Shown here: piece after piece, positions 8,767 through 18,155 of the stretch
Layout: each line of letters starts with the position of its first letter
Numbering within the stretch: the stretch's first letter is position 1
NCBI GenBank assembly: GCA_025210805.1
Contig: JAOAQX010000003.1
Span: forward strand, 62,001-126,000
Length of the DNA stretch: 64,000 nucleotides
DNA from: Flavobacteriales bacterium
GTDB taxonomy: Bacteria > Bacteroidota > Bacteroidia > Flavobacteriales > CAJXXR01
Reading direction: 5' to 3'
Position numbers and translations under genes: made by a program
Notes under the pieces: generated by a model
The model's database searches: none
Told to the model about the DNA's origin: nothing
The model's input: only the letters and a program-made list of their open reading frames with translations

Positions 8767-10308
8767 TTATAAAGGGATATTTCCGTGCTTTTTCTTTGGG
8801 GTTACCACAACCTTATTCTCAAGAGATTTAAAAGCTTTAATCAACTTTTCTCTAGTTTTAGAAGGTTCTATAACATCATCTACATAACCTCTGGCAGCTG
8901 CATTGTATGGATTTGCAAAAAGTTCTGCATATTCTGCTTCTTTTTCCTTCCATTTAGCTTCTGGATTTTCAGAAGAAGCTATTTCTCTTTTAAAAATGAT
9001 TTCTGATGCCCCTTTTGCACCCATTACCGCAATTTCGGCAGATGGCCAAGCATAATTCATATCGGCTCCAATATGTTTTGAGTTCATTACATCATAAGCT
9101 CCACCGTAAGCTTTACGGGTAATTACCGTAATTCTTGGCACTGTTGCTTCTGAGAATGCATAAAGTAATTTCGCTCCATGATTAATAATCCCATTCCATT
9201 CTTGGTCTGTCCCTGGCAAGAACCCTGGTACATCTTCAAAAACTAATAATGGAATATTAAAAGCATCACAAAAACGCACAAAACGTGCGGCTTTTACAGA
9301 GGCTTCAATATTCAGAACTCCTGCTAAATATGCAGGTTGATTCGCTACAATTCCAAGACTTTTTCCTCCCAAACGAGCAAATCCTACAACGATATTCTCT
9401 GCATAATCTTTATGTACTTCAAAGAAAGAATCCGCATCTGCAACCTCTTCAATTACTTCCTTGATATCATAAGGTAAATTTGGATTATCTGGGATAATAT
9501 TATCGAGCTTAGTTCTTGTTTCGTCTGCTACTTCATAGTCTAAACTTGGAGCATCTTCTTCACAGTTTTGAGGCATAAATGCAAGAAGTTCTTTCAATTT
9601 CGAAATTGCCTCTACCTCGTTAGAAGCTGTAAAATGGGCTACTCCAGACTTTGAAGAATGTGTAGAAGCTCCACCTAGCTCTTCACTAGTTACTTCTTCG
9701 TGGGTAACGGTTTTAACAACATTGGGCCCCGTAACGAACATATAAGAAGAATCTTCCACCATCATGATAAAATCTGTAAGTGCGGGAGAGTAAACTGCTC
9801 CACCTGCACAAGGCCCCATAATTAATGAAATTTGAGGAATCACTCCACTGGCTTGTGTATTTCTAAAGAAGATATCAGCATAACCTCCAAGAGATACAAC
9901 TCCTTCTTGGATTCTGGCTCCTCCCGAGTCATTTAGTCCAATAACTGGTGCTCCGTTTTTCATTGCCAAATCCATTATTTTACAAATCTTTTCGGCATGT
10001 GCTTCTGCTAAAGATCCTCCCAAAACTGTGAAATCTTGTGCAAAAGCGTAAATCAATCTTCCGTTGATATATCCATAACCTGTAACAACTCCATCTCCAA
10101 GAGTCTTTTGTTTATCCAACCCAAAATTTGTTGAACGGTGTGTTACTAGCATTCCTATTTCTTCAAAAGTACCTTCATCAAACAAAAGCATGATTCTTTC
10201 TCTTGCTGTAAGTTTACCTTTTTTGTGCTGAGACTCTATTCTTTTTTCACCTCCACCAAGAAGTGCTTCGGCTTTTTTCTCGTGTAATATTTTAATTTTA
10301 TCTTTCAT
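8767..10308 (-). CDS. Acyl-CoA carboxyltransferase beta subunit (PccB/MmdA type)
   Basis: This enzyme moves CO2 between carboxybiotin and an acyl-CoA, usually propionyl-CoA/methylmalonyl-CoA. The 513-residue length matches PccB/MmdA. Visible family parts are [20 protein letters not shown] near residue 31, [19 protein letters not shown] near 129, [12 protein letters not shown] near 164, and [11 protein letters not shown] near 403 in the C-domain. The gene follows a biotin carrier gene by four bases, so the two form a unit. No decarboxylase membrane subunit and no carboxylase subunit lies nearby, so carboxylase and decarboxylase roles cannot be told apart. Confidence 0.93.
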   Translation of the reverse strand: MKDKIKILHEKKAEALLGGGEKRIESQHKKGKLTARERIMLLFDEGTFEEIGMLVTHRSTNFGLDKQKTLGDGVVTGYGYINGRLIYAFAQDFTVLGGSLAEAHAEKICKIMDLAMKNGAPVIGLNDSGGARIQEGVVSLGGYADIFFRNTQASGVIPQISLIMGPCAGGAVYSPALTDFIMMVEDSSYMFVTGPNVVKTVTHEEVTSEELGGASTHSSKSGVAHFTASNEVEAISKLKELLAFMPQNCEEDAPSLDYEVADETRTKLDNIIPDNPNLPYDIKEVIEEVADADSFFEVHKDYAENIVVGFARLGGKSLGIVANQPAYLAGVLNIEASVKAARFVRFCDAFNIPLLVFEDVPGFLPGTDQEWNGIINHGAKLLYAFSEATVPRITVITRKAYGGAYDVMNSKHIGADMNYAWPSAEIAVMGAKGASEIIFKREIASSENPEAKWKEKEAEYAELFANPYNAAARGYVDDVIEPSKTREKLIKAFKSLENKVVVTPKKKHGNIPL

Positions 10309-10312
10309 AGAC

Positions 10313-10813
10313 TTATGCGAATTCTATTAATACTTGCTTTTTTTCTACAGCATCTCCTTGATTAACCAAAATATTTTTGATGGTCAAATCAGCAGGGCTT
10401 TTCAATACATTTTCCATTTTCATGGCTTCAAGAACCAATAAAGGATCTCCTTCCTTTACTTCTTGTCCTATTTCGACTTTAAGATCCAAGATAAGCCCAG
10501 GCATTTGCGCTTGGAAATTCTTAATTTTCTTGGTTGCCATAGAACTCATTCCCATACTTTCTAACAAAAGATCCATTTTATCTTTCATAGAAATCTGATA
10601 ATCCGTTCCATTTACACGGATATTAGTTGTTTTATCTTCTTTATTTATGGATACAATATCCACAAGATAGGACTGATTGTCTTTAAGAATATGAAAACCT
10701 GTTTTTCCCGTTTTTACAAGATCCCAATTGATCTCTTGATCATTGAGACTCATACTTTGGTCAAGGTTTTTATTGATCTGGAAAGTTTTATTTCCAACTT
10801 TTGCAGTGAACAT
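10313..10813 (-). CDS. Biotin carboxyl carrier protein for the acyl-CoA carboxyltransferase
   Basis: The 166 residues resemble the C-terminal part of a propionyl-CoA carboxylase alpha chain set free as its own protein. A beta-rich N-terminal region ([14 protein letters not shown] onward) precedes a C-terminal biotinyl domain from about residue 95 with the lysine in [13 protein letters not shown]. Unlike the AccB at 6616 it has no Ala/Pro linker and carries the AMKMEN form typical of propionyl-CoA and pyruvate enzymes. It is first in the two-gene unit. The biotin carboxylase partner is missing from the neighbourhood. Confidence 0.88.
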   Translation of the reverse strand: MFTAKVGNKTFQINKNLDQSMSLNDQEINWDLVKTGKTGFHILKDNQSYLVDIVSINKEDKTTNIRVNGTDYQISMKDKMDLLLESMGMSSMATKKIKNFQAQMPGLILDLKVEIGQEVKEGDPLLVLEAMKMENVLKSPADLTIKNILVNQGDAVEKKQVLIEFA

Positions 10814-11071
10814 AAGCGTTTTTTTATCGTTGGTCTAACAAAAATATCATTTATTATTGGATTATCTTTTTCTATTAGCTGTTTTGCATTATGATTGTTA
10901 ATCACTCAAAACACTGTATGCACCATTCGCTTGTGAATGATACCTTTTTGATTTGATATAATATTTTAAAAATGTTTTTTTTAAAATATAGTAGATATTT
11001 TCTAAACTTTATCTAAACGCACTATTTAATCCCTCTTTTACAAGGTTTTGTAAATGTTTTTTATCTCATTT

Positions 11072-11109
11072 TCGTTTAAATATCGTTTAAATGTCGTTTA
11101 ATTAAACGA
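11072..11109. repeat. Three 11-bp direct repeats ending in a 16-bp palindrome
   Basis: TCGTTTA recurs at 11072, 11083 and 11094 with a period of 11 bases (TCGTTTAAATA, TCGTTTAAATG, TCGTTTAATTA). The last copy continues into the perfect palindrome TCGTTTAATTAAACGA at 11094-11109, which contains the stop codon of the remnant gene. The rest of the gap 10814-11071 is AT-rich; I see no gene in it. Confidence 0.7.
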
Positions 11110-11674
11110 GTTTCCATCTTCGGTCAAAAGATAATTCAATGAGCTTATTGCGTTTAAGTTTTTGAAGCATATTTCTTCTTTTTTCTTCCTTTTGTTTATC
11201 ACTTAAAATATCGGGAAATTTGTCACTTAATAGCTTTTTAAAGTCGCTGCTGGTCGCTGTTGTGAATTTTTTTAAATATTCAATAATTAGTTTTTCGTAA
11301 TACTCATCATCAAAACCTTTCTGTTTAATATACTTAGCCTTCTCACCTGATACCTTTGCGACTTTTGATGAAATATGAAAATTAGGTTTTCTGCCTTCAA
11401 TCAATTTTTTAGATCTCAAAAACGTAATTTCAGAATCAGTTAGTGATTTTTGCTTTGAAACTTTATCTAATAGAGTAATGTCATTCAAAGTTAAATCAGG
11501 CATCTGTGCAATCTTACGGGCATATTTTATATCTAGTACTTTACCTGTAATTTTCACTTGTACTTGACTACTTAAAATATCATAATCAGGTAAAGGAAAA
11601 TACTTGTTTTTCTGTATAATAAACATTCGCTTAATACCGCTCCCTATCGTATCTATCATATTTAAGTTTACCAT
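11102..11674 (-). pseudogene. C-terminal remnant of an AlbA_2-type (RecG-like) ATP-binding protein
   Basis: The 190 residues match, from memory, the C-terminal half of COG2865-type proteins, which normally begin with an AlbA_2 (Schlafen-like) ATP-binding domain. The frame opens at MVNLNMIDTIGSGIKRMF, which in full proteins is an internal conserved segment, and continues through LIEGRKPNFHISSKVA, GEKAKYIKQKGFDDEYY and a winged-helix-like end. In-frame stops lie just upstream of the ATG, and the N-terminal domain is not found nearby. It is therefore a truncated gene, although the remaining frame is intact and might still be translated. The TCGTTTA repeats at its 3' end may mark the rearrangement. 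Confidence 0.7.
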
Positions 11675-11735
11675 ATAGATTTATATGAATTTTTATTTTC
11701 TACTTAGCACCATCCATAATTTTTAAAAAAATCAC

Positions 11736-11771
11736 AAAAAAACCCGCTCTCAATATTCATGAAAGCAGGTT
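11736..11771 (-). terminator. Terminator after the TerB-like gene
   Basis: Read on the minus strand, AACCTGCTTTC pairs with GAGAGCGGGTT (two G-U pairs) around a nine-base loop and runs into a T stretch. The G-U pairs exist only in minus-strand RNA, which fixes the direction. Confidence 0.75.
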
Positions 11772-11795
11772 CTACATTATAAGAAAAGGGAAATA

Positions 11796-12224
11796 TTACT
11801 TCACCTTTTTGATTGCATCAATAAAATCATCAAGTTCTAAGTGCTTTTCTACTAAGAAAAAGGCTGCTTCTACTATTTTCTCTTCTCTTTCGATAGGGAA
11901 ACCTAGTCCTATTACGATTCTGTGTAGCATACTTACTTGCTTATCGCTAATATCACTATCCGCTACTATCATACGAGTAAGATTGTATAAACGTTCTATT
12001 CTTCCATCATAATCCACGGGTGGATTAATTGGGTATTTTTTAGGATTCTCAAGGATTTCTCTGTATTCAGAATCTTTGATTCCCAATCTTTTCTTCATTC
12101 GAATAAGCAGAATTTGCTCATCTTCGGTGATTACGTTATCGGCTACAGCCAAAGCCACAATATTGGCAAAATGTCCAAGGTTTCTCTTGTGTGCCCCACT
12201 GCTATATAGTTCGTATATTGACAT
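11796..12224 (-). CDS. TerB-like (tellurite resistance family) protein
   Basis: The 142-residue helical cytoplasmic protein resembles the TerB domain. It has two acidic, EF-hand-like segments characteristic of that fold: VADNVITEDEQILLIRM near residue 28 and VADSDISDKQVSML near 92. The TerB fold binds metal ions in known members, but the job of single-domain Bacteroidota copies is not established, and no other ter gene is present. A well-formed promoter (12243-12270) and a terminator (11736-11771) make it a single-gene unit. Confidence 0.75.
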   Translation of the reverse strand: MSIYELYSSGAHKRNLGHFANIVALAVADNVITEDEQILLIRMKKRLGIKDSEYREILENPKKYPINPPVDYDGRIERLYNLTRMIVADSDISDKQVSMLHRIVIGLGFPIEREEKIVEAAFFLVEKHLELDDFIDAIKKVK

Positions 12225-12242
12225 GTTTTAGTATTTTGAATG

Positions 12243-12270
12243 CAAATTTAGTCAAAGAATTGTTTTTCAA
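12243..12270 (-). promoter_or_regulatory. Promoter of the TerB-like gene
   Basis: On the minus strand TTG (complement of 12268-12270) is followed after 17 bases by TAAATTTG (complement of 12243-12250), a full match to the Bacteroidota -33/-7 pattern. Confidence 0.6.
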
Positions 12271-12323
12271 CTCGTCTAATTTATAAAATCTTAGAAAAAT
12301 TTTACAATTCTCTCTGCTAAGTT

Positions 12324-14765
12324 TTAAGCCTTTAACTCTCCATCTCTTAGTTCTAGTCCAAATTTCTTTTGTAATTGGCTATAAATTTTCAGAATGGCTT
12401 TATCTACTACCTTATCTACCAGCGTTTTGTTTTTATCTAAGAAGGTAAAACTAATGGCATAAGATTTTTTTCCTGTTTCTAATTTTTCACCTCGGTAAAC
12501 ATCAAATATTTCCACCTCAGTAAGAATATTTTTTTCTACCTCTAGCGCAAGAGACTTGATTTCTCCAAAAGACACTTGTTCATCCATCACTAATGCTAGA
12601 TCTCGCTTTACATTTGGATATTTACTTACGGCTTCATATTCTATTTTCCCATCAATAATTTTCACCAAATTATCCCAATAGATTTCTCCATAAAAAGCTT
12701 CTTTTTTGAGTCCACAAGCTTTAGCAACTTTTGGGTTCACGATCATTATGGAAGCAATATTGGTCTTTTTATATTTGAGGATAATTCCATCTAATGCTGC
12801 AGAATGTTTGAGCTCTTTTTGCTTGAGTTTCCCTGCTAATCCCGTTTTCGCCAACACAAGTTCAATCGCTGATTTTAATTGGAAAAATTGTGTCTTCTCT
12901 TTATCTTCATTCCAAGACTGAGTACGATAATTCCCACTTAATGCAAATGCTAGAATTTTACTTTCAGCATAGTTTCCATTGTATTGGGCATAAGTCTTTC
13001 CAAACTCAAAAAGCTTAATAGAATCATTTTTATGATTAAAATTATAAGCAATATTTTCCAACAAAGGCATGAGCATAGATTGTCTTAATATTCCCAAATC
13101 TTGAGATAATGGATTGAGAATATCTACAGCTTGCTCAGCTTTATATTCGTCCATCAATCCTTTATAAGATTGTTTTGTAAGAGAATTATTCATGGCTTCG
13201 TGGTATCCCACAGCTACCAAAGAATTGGCTATATCGTTGTATAATTTATGTTCATCTACTCCATTTTCTATCTCCAATGAAACTTGAAAACGACTAGGAA
13301 GTTCAATAGAATTATAACCAACGAGTCTTAGTACATCTTCAACCACATCAATTGGGCGTGTTACGTCATTTCGATAACTTGGAACACTCAATTCATAAAG
13401 GTCTTCTGTCTTTTTAATTGCCTTGATATCTAATGCTTTCAAGGCGGCTAATATTTGTTCTTTTGCTAGGTTTTTCCCTATAATTTTTCGGCAATAATCC
13501 AATGAAAACTCAAATTGGAAATCGTTTACTTCTTGAGTAACGATATCTTCAAGATTATTGATTACTTCGGCTTCTGGACAAACTTCTTGAATAAGCTCTA
13601 CTGCCCAGCTCACACCATCTAGTGTGGTTTTAAAATCGATTCCTCTTTCGAATCTAAAAGATGCATCGGTATGGAATGTGTGTCTTTTTGCTGATTTTCT
13701 TACAGAAACAGGCTCAAAATAGGCTGATTCTATAAAAACAGAAGAAGTAGAATCGGAAACCGAAGAATGAATACCACCCATAACTCCTGCTATACACATA
13801 GCATCTTGCTCATCGCAAATTACTAAATCCTCTTCTACTAATTCTATTTCTCTTTCATCAAGCGTAAGTAGTTTTTCTCCTGCTTTTGCTTGACGAACAA
13901 TTATTTTGTCTCCAGCAATTTTATCGGCATCAAAAAAGTGCAAAGGTTGCCCAATGTGATGCATGACATAGTTGCTAATATCCACCAAATTATTGGTTGT
14001 ACTAATCCCAATAGAAGCTAAAGCTTTCACTAGCCATTCTGGTGAAGCCGCTACCTGTACATTTTTTACAACAAGACCCGCATAACGGAAACATTTGTCG
14101 GATTGTACTTCTATCGGAAATTTTTCTAATTCATTTTGGATAGGCTCTAGATGTTCTGCTTTCCAAGTATATGGAATCTGGTGCAACTCGCAATACGCTT
14201 TTAAATCTCGTGCTACACCCAAATGAGACATTGCATCGGCTCTGTTTGGCGTAAGCCCAATCTCGATTGTGGCATCCTCATCAATGTCAAGGTAAGCTTT
14301 TACAGAATCTCCAATTACAGCATCGGAATCTAGGATATGAATTCCCGAATGATCGTTTCCAAAACCTAATTCATCTAAGGCACAGATCATTCCTTGAGAA
14401 GCTTCTCCTCTTATTTTTCCTTTCTTGATTTTAAAAGGTTTTTCGGCTCCCGTTGGCATTAAAACGGCACCATGAACGGCAACCATTACTTTTTGTCCTT
14501 CGGCAACATTAGGCGCACCACATACAATAGATAATTGTTCTTCTGCTCCCACATGTACTTTACAGCACTTGAGTTTATCAGCATTAGGGTGCTGAGAACA
14601 AGAGACCACTTCACCTACCAGTACTTTACTAAAGTCTGTTTGAGAACCTCCCATTTGTTCGATTCCTTCAACCTCTAATCCTATATCTGTAAGTATTTCA
14701 CCTATTTTATCGATAGGCATTTGTATATCGATATATTGCGAAAGCCAATTATAACCAATTTTCAT
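12324..14765 (-). CDS. pheT: Phenylalanine-tRNA ligase beta subunit
   Basis: PheT pairs with PheS to charge tRNA-Phe and carries editing activity. The 813 residues hold the usual domains in order: an N-terminal start MKIGYNWLSQYIDI, the EMAP-like tRNA-binding domain with CSQHPNADKLKCCKVHVG near residue 57, the B3/B4 editing region, the B5 domain (about 410-490), the catalytic-like core, and an anticodon-binding FDX-ACB domain at the end (SKYPNVKRDLALVMDE). pheS is not in the window. A TAAATTTG box (complement of 14788-14795) lies just upstream of the start. Confidence 0.97.
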   Translation of the reverse strand: MKIGYNWLSQYIDIQMPIDKIGEILTDIGLEVEGIEQMGGSQTDFSKVLVGEVVSCSQHPNADKLKCCKVHVGAEEQLSIVCGAPNVAEGQKVMVAVHGAVLMPTGAEKPFKIKKGKIRGEASQGMICALDELGFGNDHSGIHILDSDAVIGDSVKAYLDIDEDATIEIGLTPNRADAMSHLGVARDLKAYCELHQIPYTWKAEHLEPIQNELEKFPIEVQSDKCFRYAGLVVKNVQVAASPEWLVKALASIGISTTNNLVDISNYVMHHIGQPLHFFDADKIAGDKIIVRQAKAGEKLLTLDEREIELVEEDLVICDEQDAMCIAGVMGGIHSSVSDSTSSVFIESAYFEPVSVRKSAKRHTFHTDASFRFERGIDFKTTLDGVSWAVELIQEVCPEAEVINNLEDIVTQEVNDFQFEFSLDYCRKIIGKNLAKEQILAALKALDIKAIKKTEDLYELSVPSYRNDVTRPIDVVEDVLRLVGYNSIELPSRFQVSLEIENGVDEHKLYNDIANSLVAVGYHEAMNNSLTKQSYKGLMDEYKAEQAVDILNPLSQDLGILRQSMLMPLLENIAYNFNHKNDSIKLFEFGKTYAQYNGNYAESKILAFALSGNYRTQSWNEDKEKTQFFQLKSAIELVLAKTGLAGKLKQKELKHSAALDGIILKYKKTNIASIMIVNPKVAKACGLKKEAFYGEIYWDNLVKIIDGKIEYEAVSKYPNVKRDLALVMDEQVSFGEIKSLALEVEKNILTEVEIFDVYRGEKLETGKKSYAISFTFLDKNKTLVDKVVDKAILKIYSQLQKKFGLELRDGELKA

Positions 14766-14876
14766 ATCTGCGTCTTTTTGCGATTCGCAAATTTAAGTCA
14801 AAAAATCAGAAGCACATAGATTTTGTTTGGGTGTTTTGTTTCTTATCAAACCGAAAAATATGAGCATCTTTGTATC

Positions 14877-15137
14877 ATGAAAATAATCAACCGTATTTTG
14901 ATTTTTCCTGTATTGGTATTGGTAAAAATATATCAATATATGATTTCTCCCATTTTTCCTTCGGCGTGTAGATATAATCCTACTTGTTCTTCATACATGG
15001 TTGATGCCTTAAAGGAGTGGGGACTTTTTAAGGGATTGTATCTTGGTATCAAGCGAATTTCTTCTTGTCACCCTTGGGGTGGGCATGGTTATGATCCTGT
15101 ACCTAAAAAGGAATCAAGCGCTAGAAAAAAGAAGTAG
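14877..15137 (+). CDS. yidD: Membrane protein insertion efficiency factor YidD
   Basis: YidD is a small membrane-associated protein that helps insertion of membrane proteins with YidC. I chose the ATG at 14877 (MKIINRILIFPVLVLVKIYQ), giving 86 residues; the longer frame from 14823 adds an unrelated leader. The family motif SPIFPSACRYNPTCSSYMVD lies at about residues 24-43, then HPWGGHGYDPVP near 65-76. The C-terminus is very basic. The gene diverges from pheT and ends at a strong bidirectional terminator. Confidence 0.93.
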   Translation: MKIINRILIFPVLVLVKIYQYMISPIFPSACRYNPTCSSYMVDALKEWGLFKGLYLGIKRISSCHPWGGHGYDPVPKKESSARKKK

Positions 15138-15156
15138 AAAGATTTGTAAAAATAGA

Positions 15157-15190
15157 AAAAGCCAAACACATTGATGTGTTTGGCTTATTT
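15157..15190. terminator. Bidirectional terminator between yidD and the dehydrogenase gene
   Basis: AAGCCAAACACA (15159-15170) and TGTGTTTGGCTT (15175-15186) form a perfect 12-bp stem with loop TTGA, flanked by A- and T-rich runs for the two convergent genes. Confidence 0.88.
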
Positions 15191-15212
15191 TTTATTGAAG
15201 ATTTACTACTTT

Positions 15213-16757
15213 TTAGAAATCGAATTTGATTCCTTGAGCAAGTGGTAATTCTGTAGAGTAGTTAATCGTATTTGTTTGTCTTCTCATATATGCTTTCCAT
15301 GCATCTGATCCAGACTCACGTCCTCCACCTGTTTCTTTTTCACCTCCAAAGGCACCTCCAATCTCTGCACCTGAAGTACCGATATTTACATTGGCAATTC
15401 CACAATCTGATCCTTGGTGAGAAAGGAAGTTTTCCGCTTCTCTTAGATTGTTTGTCATAATCGCTGATGACAATCCTTGTGGTACGTCATTTTGCATAGC
15501 AATTGCTTCTTCTAGTTCTGAGTATTTCATTACATAAAGAATTGGGGCAAATGTTTCGTCTTGAACAATCTGGAATTCGTTTTTAGCTTCAATGATTGCA
15601 GGCTGTACATAACATCCACTTTCGTATCCGTTTCCTTCAAGTACTCCTCCATCTACAATTACTTTTCCACCTTCGGCTTTTGCTTTTGCAATGGCATTAT
15701 TATACATTTCTACCGCAGCCTCATCAATAAGTGGTCCTACGTGATTGTTCTCATCCAAAGGATTTCCTATTTTCAATTGTTTATAGGCTCCTTTCATTTT
15801 CTCGATTACATTGTCAAAAATTGATTCATGAATGATTAATCTACGTGTAGAAGTACAACGTTGTCCTGCTGTTCCTACAGCTCCAAAAACAGCTCCTACA
15901 ATAGTCATTTCAAGATCTGCATCTGGTGTTACAATGATTGCATTGTTTCCTCCAAGTTCTAAAATGGTTTTACCAAAACGTTTTGCAACTTCCTGTCCTA
16001 CTGCACGTCCCATTCTCGTAGATCCTGTAGCAGAAACTAATGGCACACGCTTATCGCTTGTCATCATTTCTCCTACTTTGTAGTCTCCATTTACCAAACA
16101 TGAAATTCCTTCTGGCAGATTATTATCTTCCAATACTTCATTGAAAATATTCTGACAAGCAACTCCACAAAGTGGTGCTTTTTCTGAAGGCTTCCAAACA
16201 CAAACGTCTCCACAAATCCAAGCCAAAGCGGTATTCCAAGCCCAAACAGCAACTGGGAAGTTAAAAGCAGAAATGATTCCTACTGTTCCTAGTGGATGAT
16301 ATTGGTCATACATACGGTGCATAGGTCTTTCAGAATGGATTGTGATACCGTTTAGCTGACGTGAAAGTCCTGTAGCAAAATCACAGATATCAATCATCTC
16401 TTGTACTTCACCTAAACCTTCTTGGTAAGATTTTCCCATTTCATAAGAAACCAATTTCCCTAAAGGTTCCTTATATTTTCTTAGTTTTTCACCAAACTGA
16501 CGTACAATTTCTCCACGTTTTGGTGCGGGCATCATTCTCCAAGATTTAAAAGCTTCTTGGGTAGATTGGATTACATTTTCGTATTCAGCAGCGGTAGTTA
16601 CCGATACCTCCCCGATTAATTTACCATCTACTGGTGAATATGATTTTATGTATTCTTTTGATTCGTTACTAAAGTTTTTTCCTGTTGAAGTTCCATCATT
16701 TTTGTCCTTCAAACCTAGTGCCTTTAGTACAGATTCCATGTTTATTTCTTGACTCAT
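15213..16757 (-). CDS. Aldehyde dehydrogenase, ALDH7 (antiquitin-like) type
   Basis: This NAD(P)-dependent enzyme oxidises an aldehyde. The ALDH7 group usually acts on alpha-aminoadipate semialdehyde (piperideine-6-carboxylate) in lysine breakdown. Family features are FNFPVAVWAWNTALAWICGD, the glutamate in ILELGGNNAIIV, the catalytic cysteine in GTAGQRCTSTRR, and the ALDH7-like GGAFGGEKETGGGRESGSDA near the end. The start at 16757 (MSQEINMESVLKALG, 514 residues) is preferred to 16784, which adds a basic leader. A TAAATTTG -7 box (complement of 16808-16815) lies upstream. No other lysine-catabolic gene is adjacent, so the substrate is an inference. Confidence 0.9.
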   Translation of the reverse strand: MSQEINMESVLKALGLKDKNDGTSTGKNFSNESKEYIKSYSPVDGKLIGEVSVTTAAEYENVIQSTQEAFKSWRMMPAPKRGEIVRQFGEKLRKYKEPLGKLVSYEMGKSYQEGLGEVQEMIDICDFATGLSRQLNGITIHSERPMHRMYDQYHPLGTVGIISAFNFPVAVWAWNTALAWICGDVCVWKPSEKAPLCGVACQNIFNEVLEDNNLPEGISCLVNGDYKVGEMMTSDKRVPLVSATGSTRMGRAVGQEVAKRFGKTILELGGNNAIIVTPDADLEMTIVGAVFGAVGTAGQRCTSTRRLIIHESIFDNVIEKMKGAYKQLKIGNPLDENNHVGPLIDEAAVEMYNNAIAKAKAEGGKVIVDGGVLEGNGYESGCYVQPAIIEAKNEFQIVQDETFAPILYVMKYSELEEAIAMQNDVPQGLSSAIMTNNLREAENFLSHQGSDCGIANVNIGTSGAEIGGAFGGEKETGGGRESGSDAWKAYMRRQTNTINYSTELPLAQGIKFDF

Positions 16758-16987
16758 AATCTCTATAAGTTTATGCTTTCGCAATGTTAGTTTTTAATCA
16801 GAAACAACAAATTTAGTTGATTTCTAAGACATTTTTATGGATATCTGATACTTAATGGAAATAAAGCCTAATTATTGGGCTTTTTATAAGAGAACTAAAA
16901 ATAATATACCGTTGATTATTAATGTATTAAATTTCATTGCGAAGATTTTTTAATCAATACACGAAAACATCAAAACTCACACAAAAA

Positions 16988-17021
16988 AAAAGCCTGATAA
17001 CAAAATTGCTATCAGGCTTTT
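16988..17021 (-). terminator. Terminator after rplI
   Basis: AAAAGCCTGATA and TATCAGGCTTTT form a perfect 12-bp stem flanked by an A-run on the plus strand, that is, a T-run downstream of rplI on the minus strand. Confidence 0.85.
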
Positions 17022-17045
17022 AATATGATTGTGCTTTCTGAATAA

Positions 17046-17501
17046 TTATTCAGCTTCAGCTACTATTTCTACTGCAGATTCTACAATCACTTCACGGTGA
17101 CATCTGTATTTTACAGTGTATTTTCCAAGAGCTTTGATAGATCCACCAACGATAGAGATAAACTTTTTCTCAAGTGATATTCCATTGTTTGATAAAAATT
17201 TCTCAAGATCAATATTTGTAATAGATCCGAAAAGTTTGTTTGATCCTTTTGCTACTTTGGCAGTTAATTTTACTTCCAATCCTTTGATTTTCTCAGCAAC
17301 TTCTTTAGCATCAGCAACAATTTTTTGTTCTTTAAAAGCTCTTTGCTTCAAAGTTTCATCCAATTGTTTTTTTGCACTAGGAGTAGCTAATTTTGCAAAT
17401 CCTTGAGGAATTAGAAAGTTTCTTCCGTAACCGTTCTTTACGTTTACGATATCGTCAGCAAATCCTAGATTCGCTACGTCTTTTATCAAAATAATTTCCA
17501 T
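17046..17501 (-). CDS. rplI: 50S ribosomal protein L9
   Basis: L9 has an N-terminal rRNA-binding domain, a long helix and a C-terminal domain. The 151 residues begin MEIILIKDVANLGFADDIVN and continue with VKNGYGRNFLIPQGFAK, the L9 signature. The long lysine-rich helix (about 40-75) is followed by the GSNKLFGSITNIDLEKFL region. It is the last gene of rpmE2-rpsF-rpsR-rplI, 14 bases after rpsR, and is followed by a terminator. Confidence 0.97.
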   Translation of the reverse strand: MEIILIKDVANLGFADDIVNVKNGYGRNFLIPQGFAKLATPSAKKQLDETLKQRAFKEQKIVADAKEVAEKIKGLEVKLTAKVAKGSNKLFGSITNIDLEKFLSNNGISLEKKFISIVGGSIKALGKYTVKYRCHREVIVESAVEIVAEAE

Positions 17502-17515
17502 AACGTTCTAGTTTT

Positions 17516-17782
17516 TTACTTCAATAAATCTGTTAAATAAGGTAATAGAGCGATTTGACGTGCTCTTTTTACAGCCTTAGCAACTTTTCTCTGAAACTTC
17601 AAAGAAGTACCTGTAAGTCTTCTTGGAAGGATTTTACCTTGCTCGTTTAAGAACTTCAATAAGAAATCTGGATCTTTATAATCCACATACTTAATTCCTG
17701 ATCTTTTAAAACGACAGTATTTTTTTCTCTTACCCGTATCAATTGCCAACGGCGTAAGGTATCTTACATCTCCTTGAGCCAT
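17516..17782 (-). CDS. rpsR: 30S ribosomal protein S18
   Basis: S18 binds next to S6 on the platform of the small subunit. The 88 residues contain [18 protein letters not shown] and the S18 signature [20 protein letters not shown], with a basic end reaching [15 protein letters not shown]. It begins two bases after rpsF, which is the usual S6-S18 pairing. Confidence 0.97.
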   Translation of the reverse strand: MAQGDVRYLTPLAIDTGKRKKYCRFKRSGIKYVDYKDPDFLLKFLNEQGKILPRRLTGTSLKFQRKVAKAVKRARQIALLPYLTDLLK

Positions 17783-17784
17783 AA

Positions 17785-18129
17785 TTAAGATTTTTTAGCG
17801 TTTGATAATTTATCTCTTCTTTGTTGTGAGTAGGCTTGTGCATACTTATCTTGCTTCACAGTAAGAAATCTCATGATGCGCTCATCACGTTTGAATTCTA
17901 CTTCGAATTTTGAGATAAATGCTGGATCTACCTTGAACTCTACCAAGTGGTAAAATCCTGTACTCTTTTTTTGGATCGGGTAAGCTAATTTTCTAAGCCC
18001 CCAACTCTCTAAGTTTACAATTTCGGCTCCGTTGGATTCCAAAAGACCTGTAAACTTACTTACTGTTTCCTTTGCCTGTTCTTCAGACAAAACGGGATTC
18101 AGAATGAAAACAGTTTCGTAGTTGTTCAT
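17785..18129 (-). CDS. rpsF: 30S ribosomal protein S6
   Basis: The 114-residue protein begins [18 protein letters not shown] and has [20 protein letters not shown] in the middle, both typical of S6, with an extra charged tail. It sits between rpmE2 (26 bases upstream) and rpsR. No ssb gene separates S6 and S18, unlike in Firmicutes. Confidence 0.97.
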   Translation of the reverse strand: MNNYETVFILNPVLSEEQAKETVSKFTGLLESNGAEIVNLESWGLRKLAYPIQKKSTGFYHLVEFKVDPAFISKFEVEFKRDERIMRFLTVKQDKYAQAYSQQRRDKLSNAKKS

Positions 18130-18155
18130 AACTTTTGTTTTTTCTTTTTAACAAA

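Noticed and set aside
11102-11674. A complete transcription regulator
   Set aside because: The segment matches the C-terminal half of a longer ATP-binding family and starts at an internal conserved motif.
12256-12311. AGAATTGT/ACAATTCT dyad as a terminator after pheT
   Set aside because: The loop is about 40 bases and there is no T-run; one arm overlaps the TerB promoter region.
14823-14876. An upstream start for yidD giving a longer N-terminus
   Set aside because: The added residues do not fit YidD, while the ATG at 14877 gives the normal start and length.
16861-16890. AAAGCC/GGGCTTT hairpin as a terminator
   Set aside because: The stem is short, and no gene ends there on either strand; the dehydrogenase promoter lies close by.
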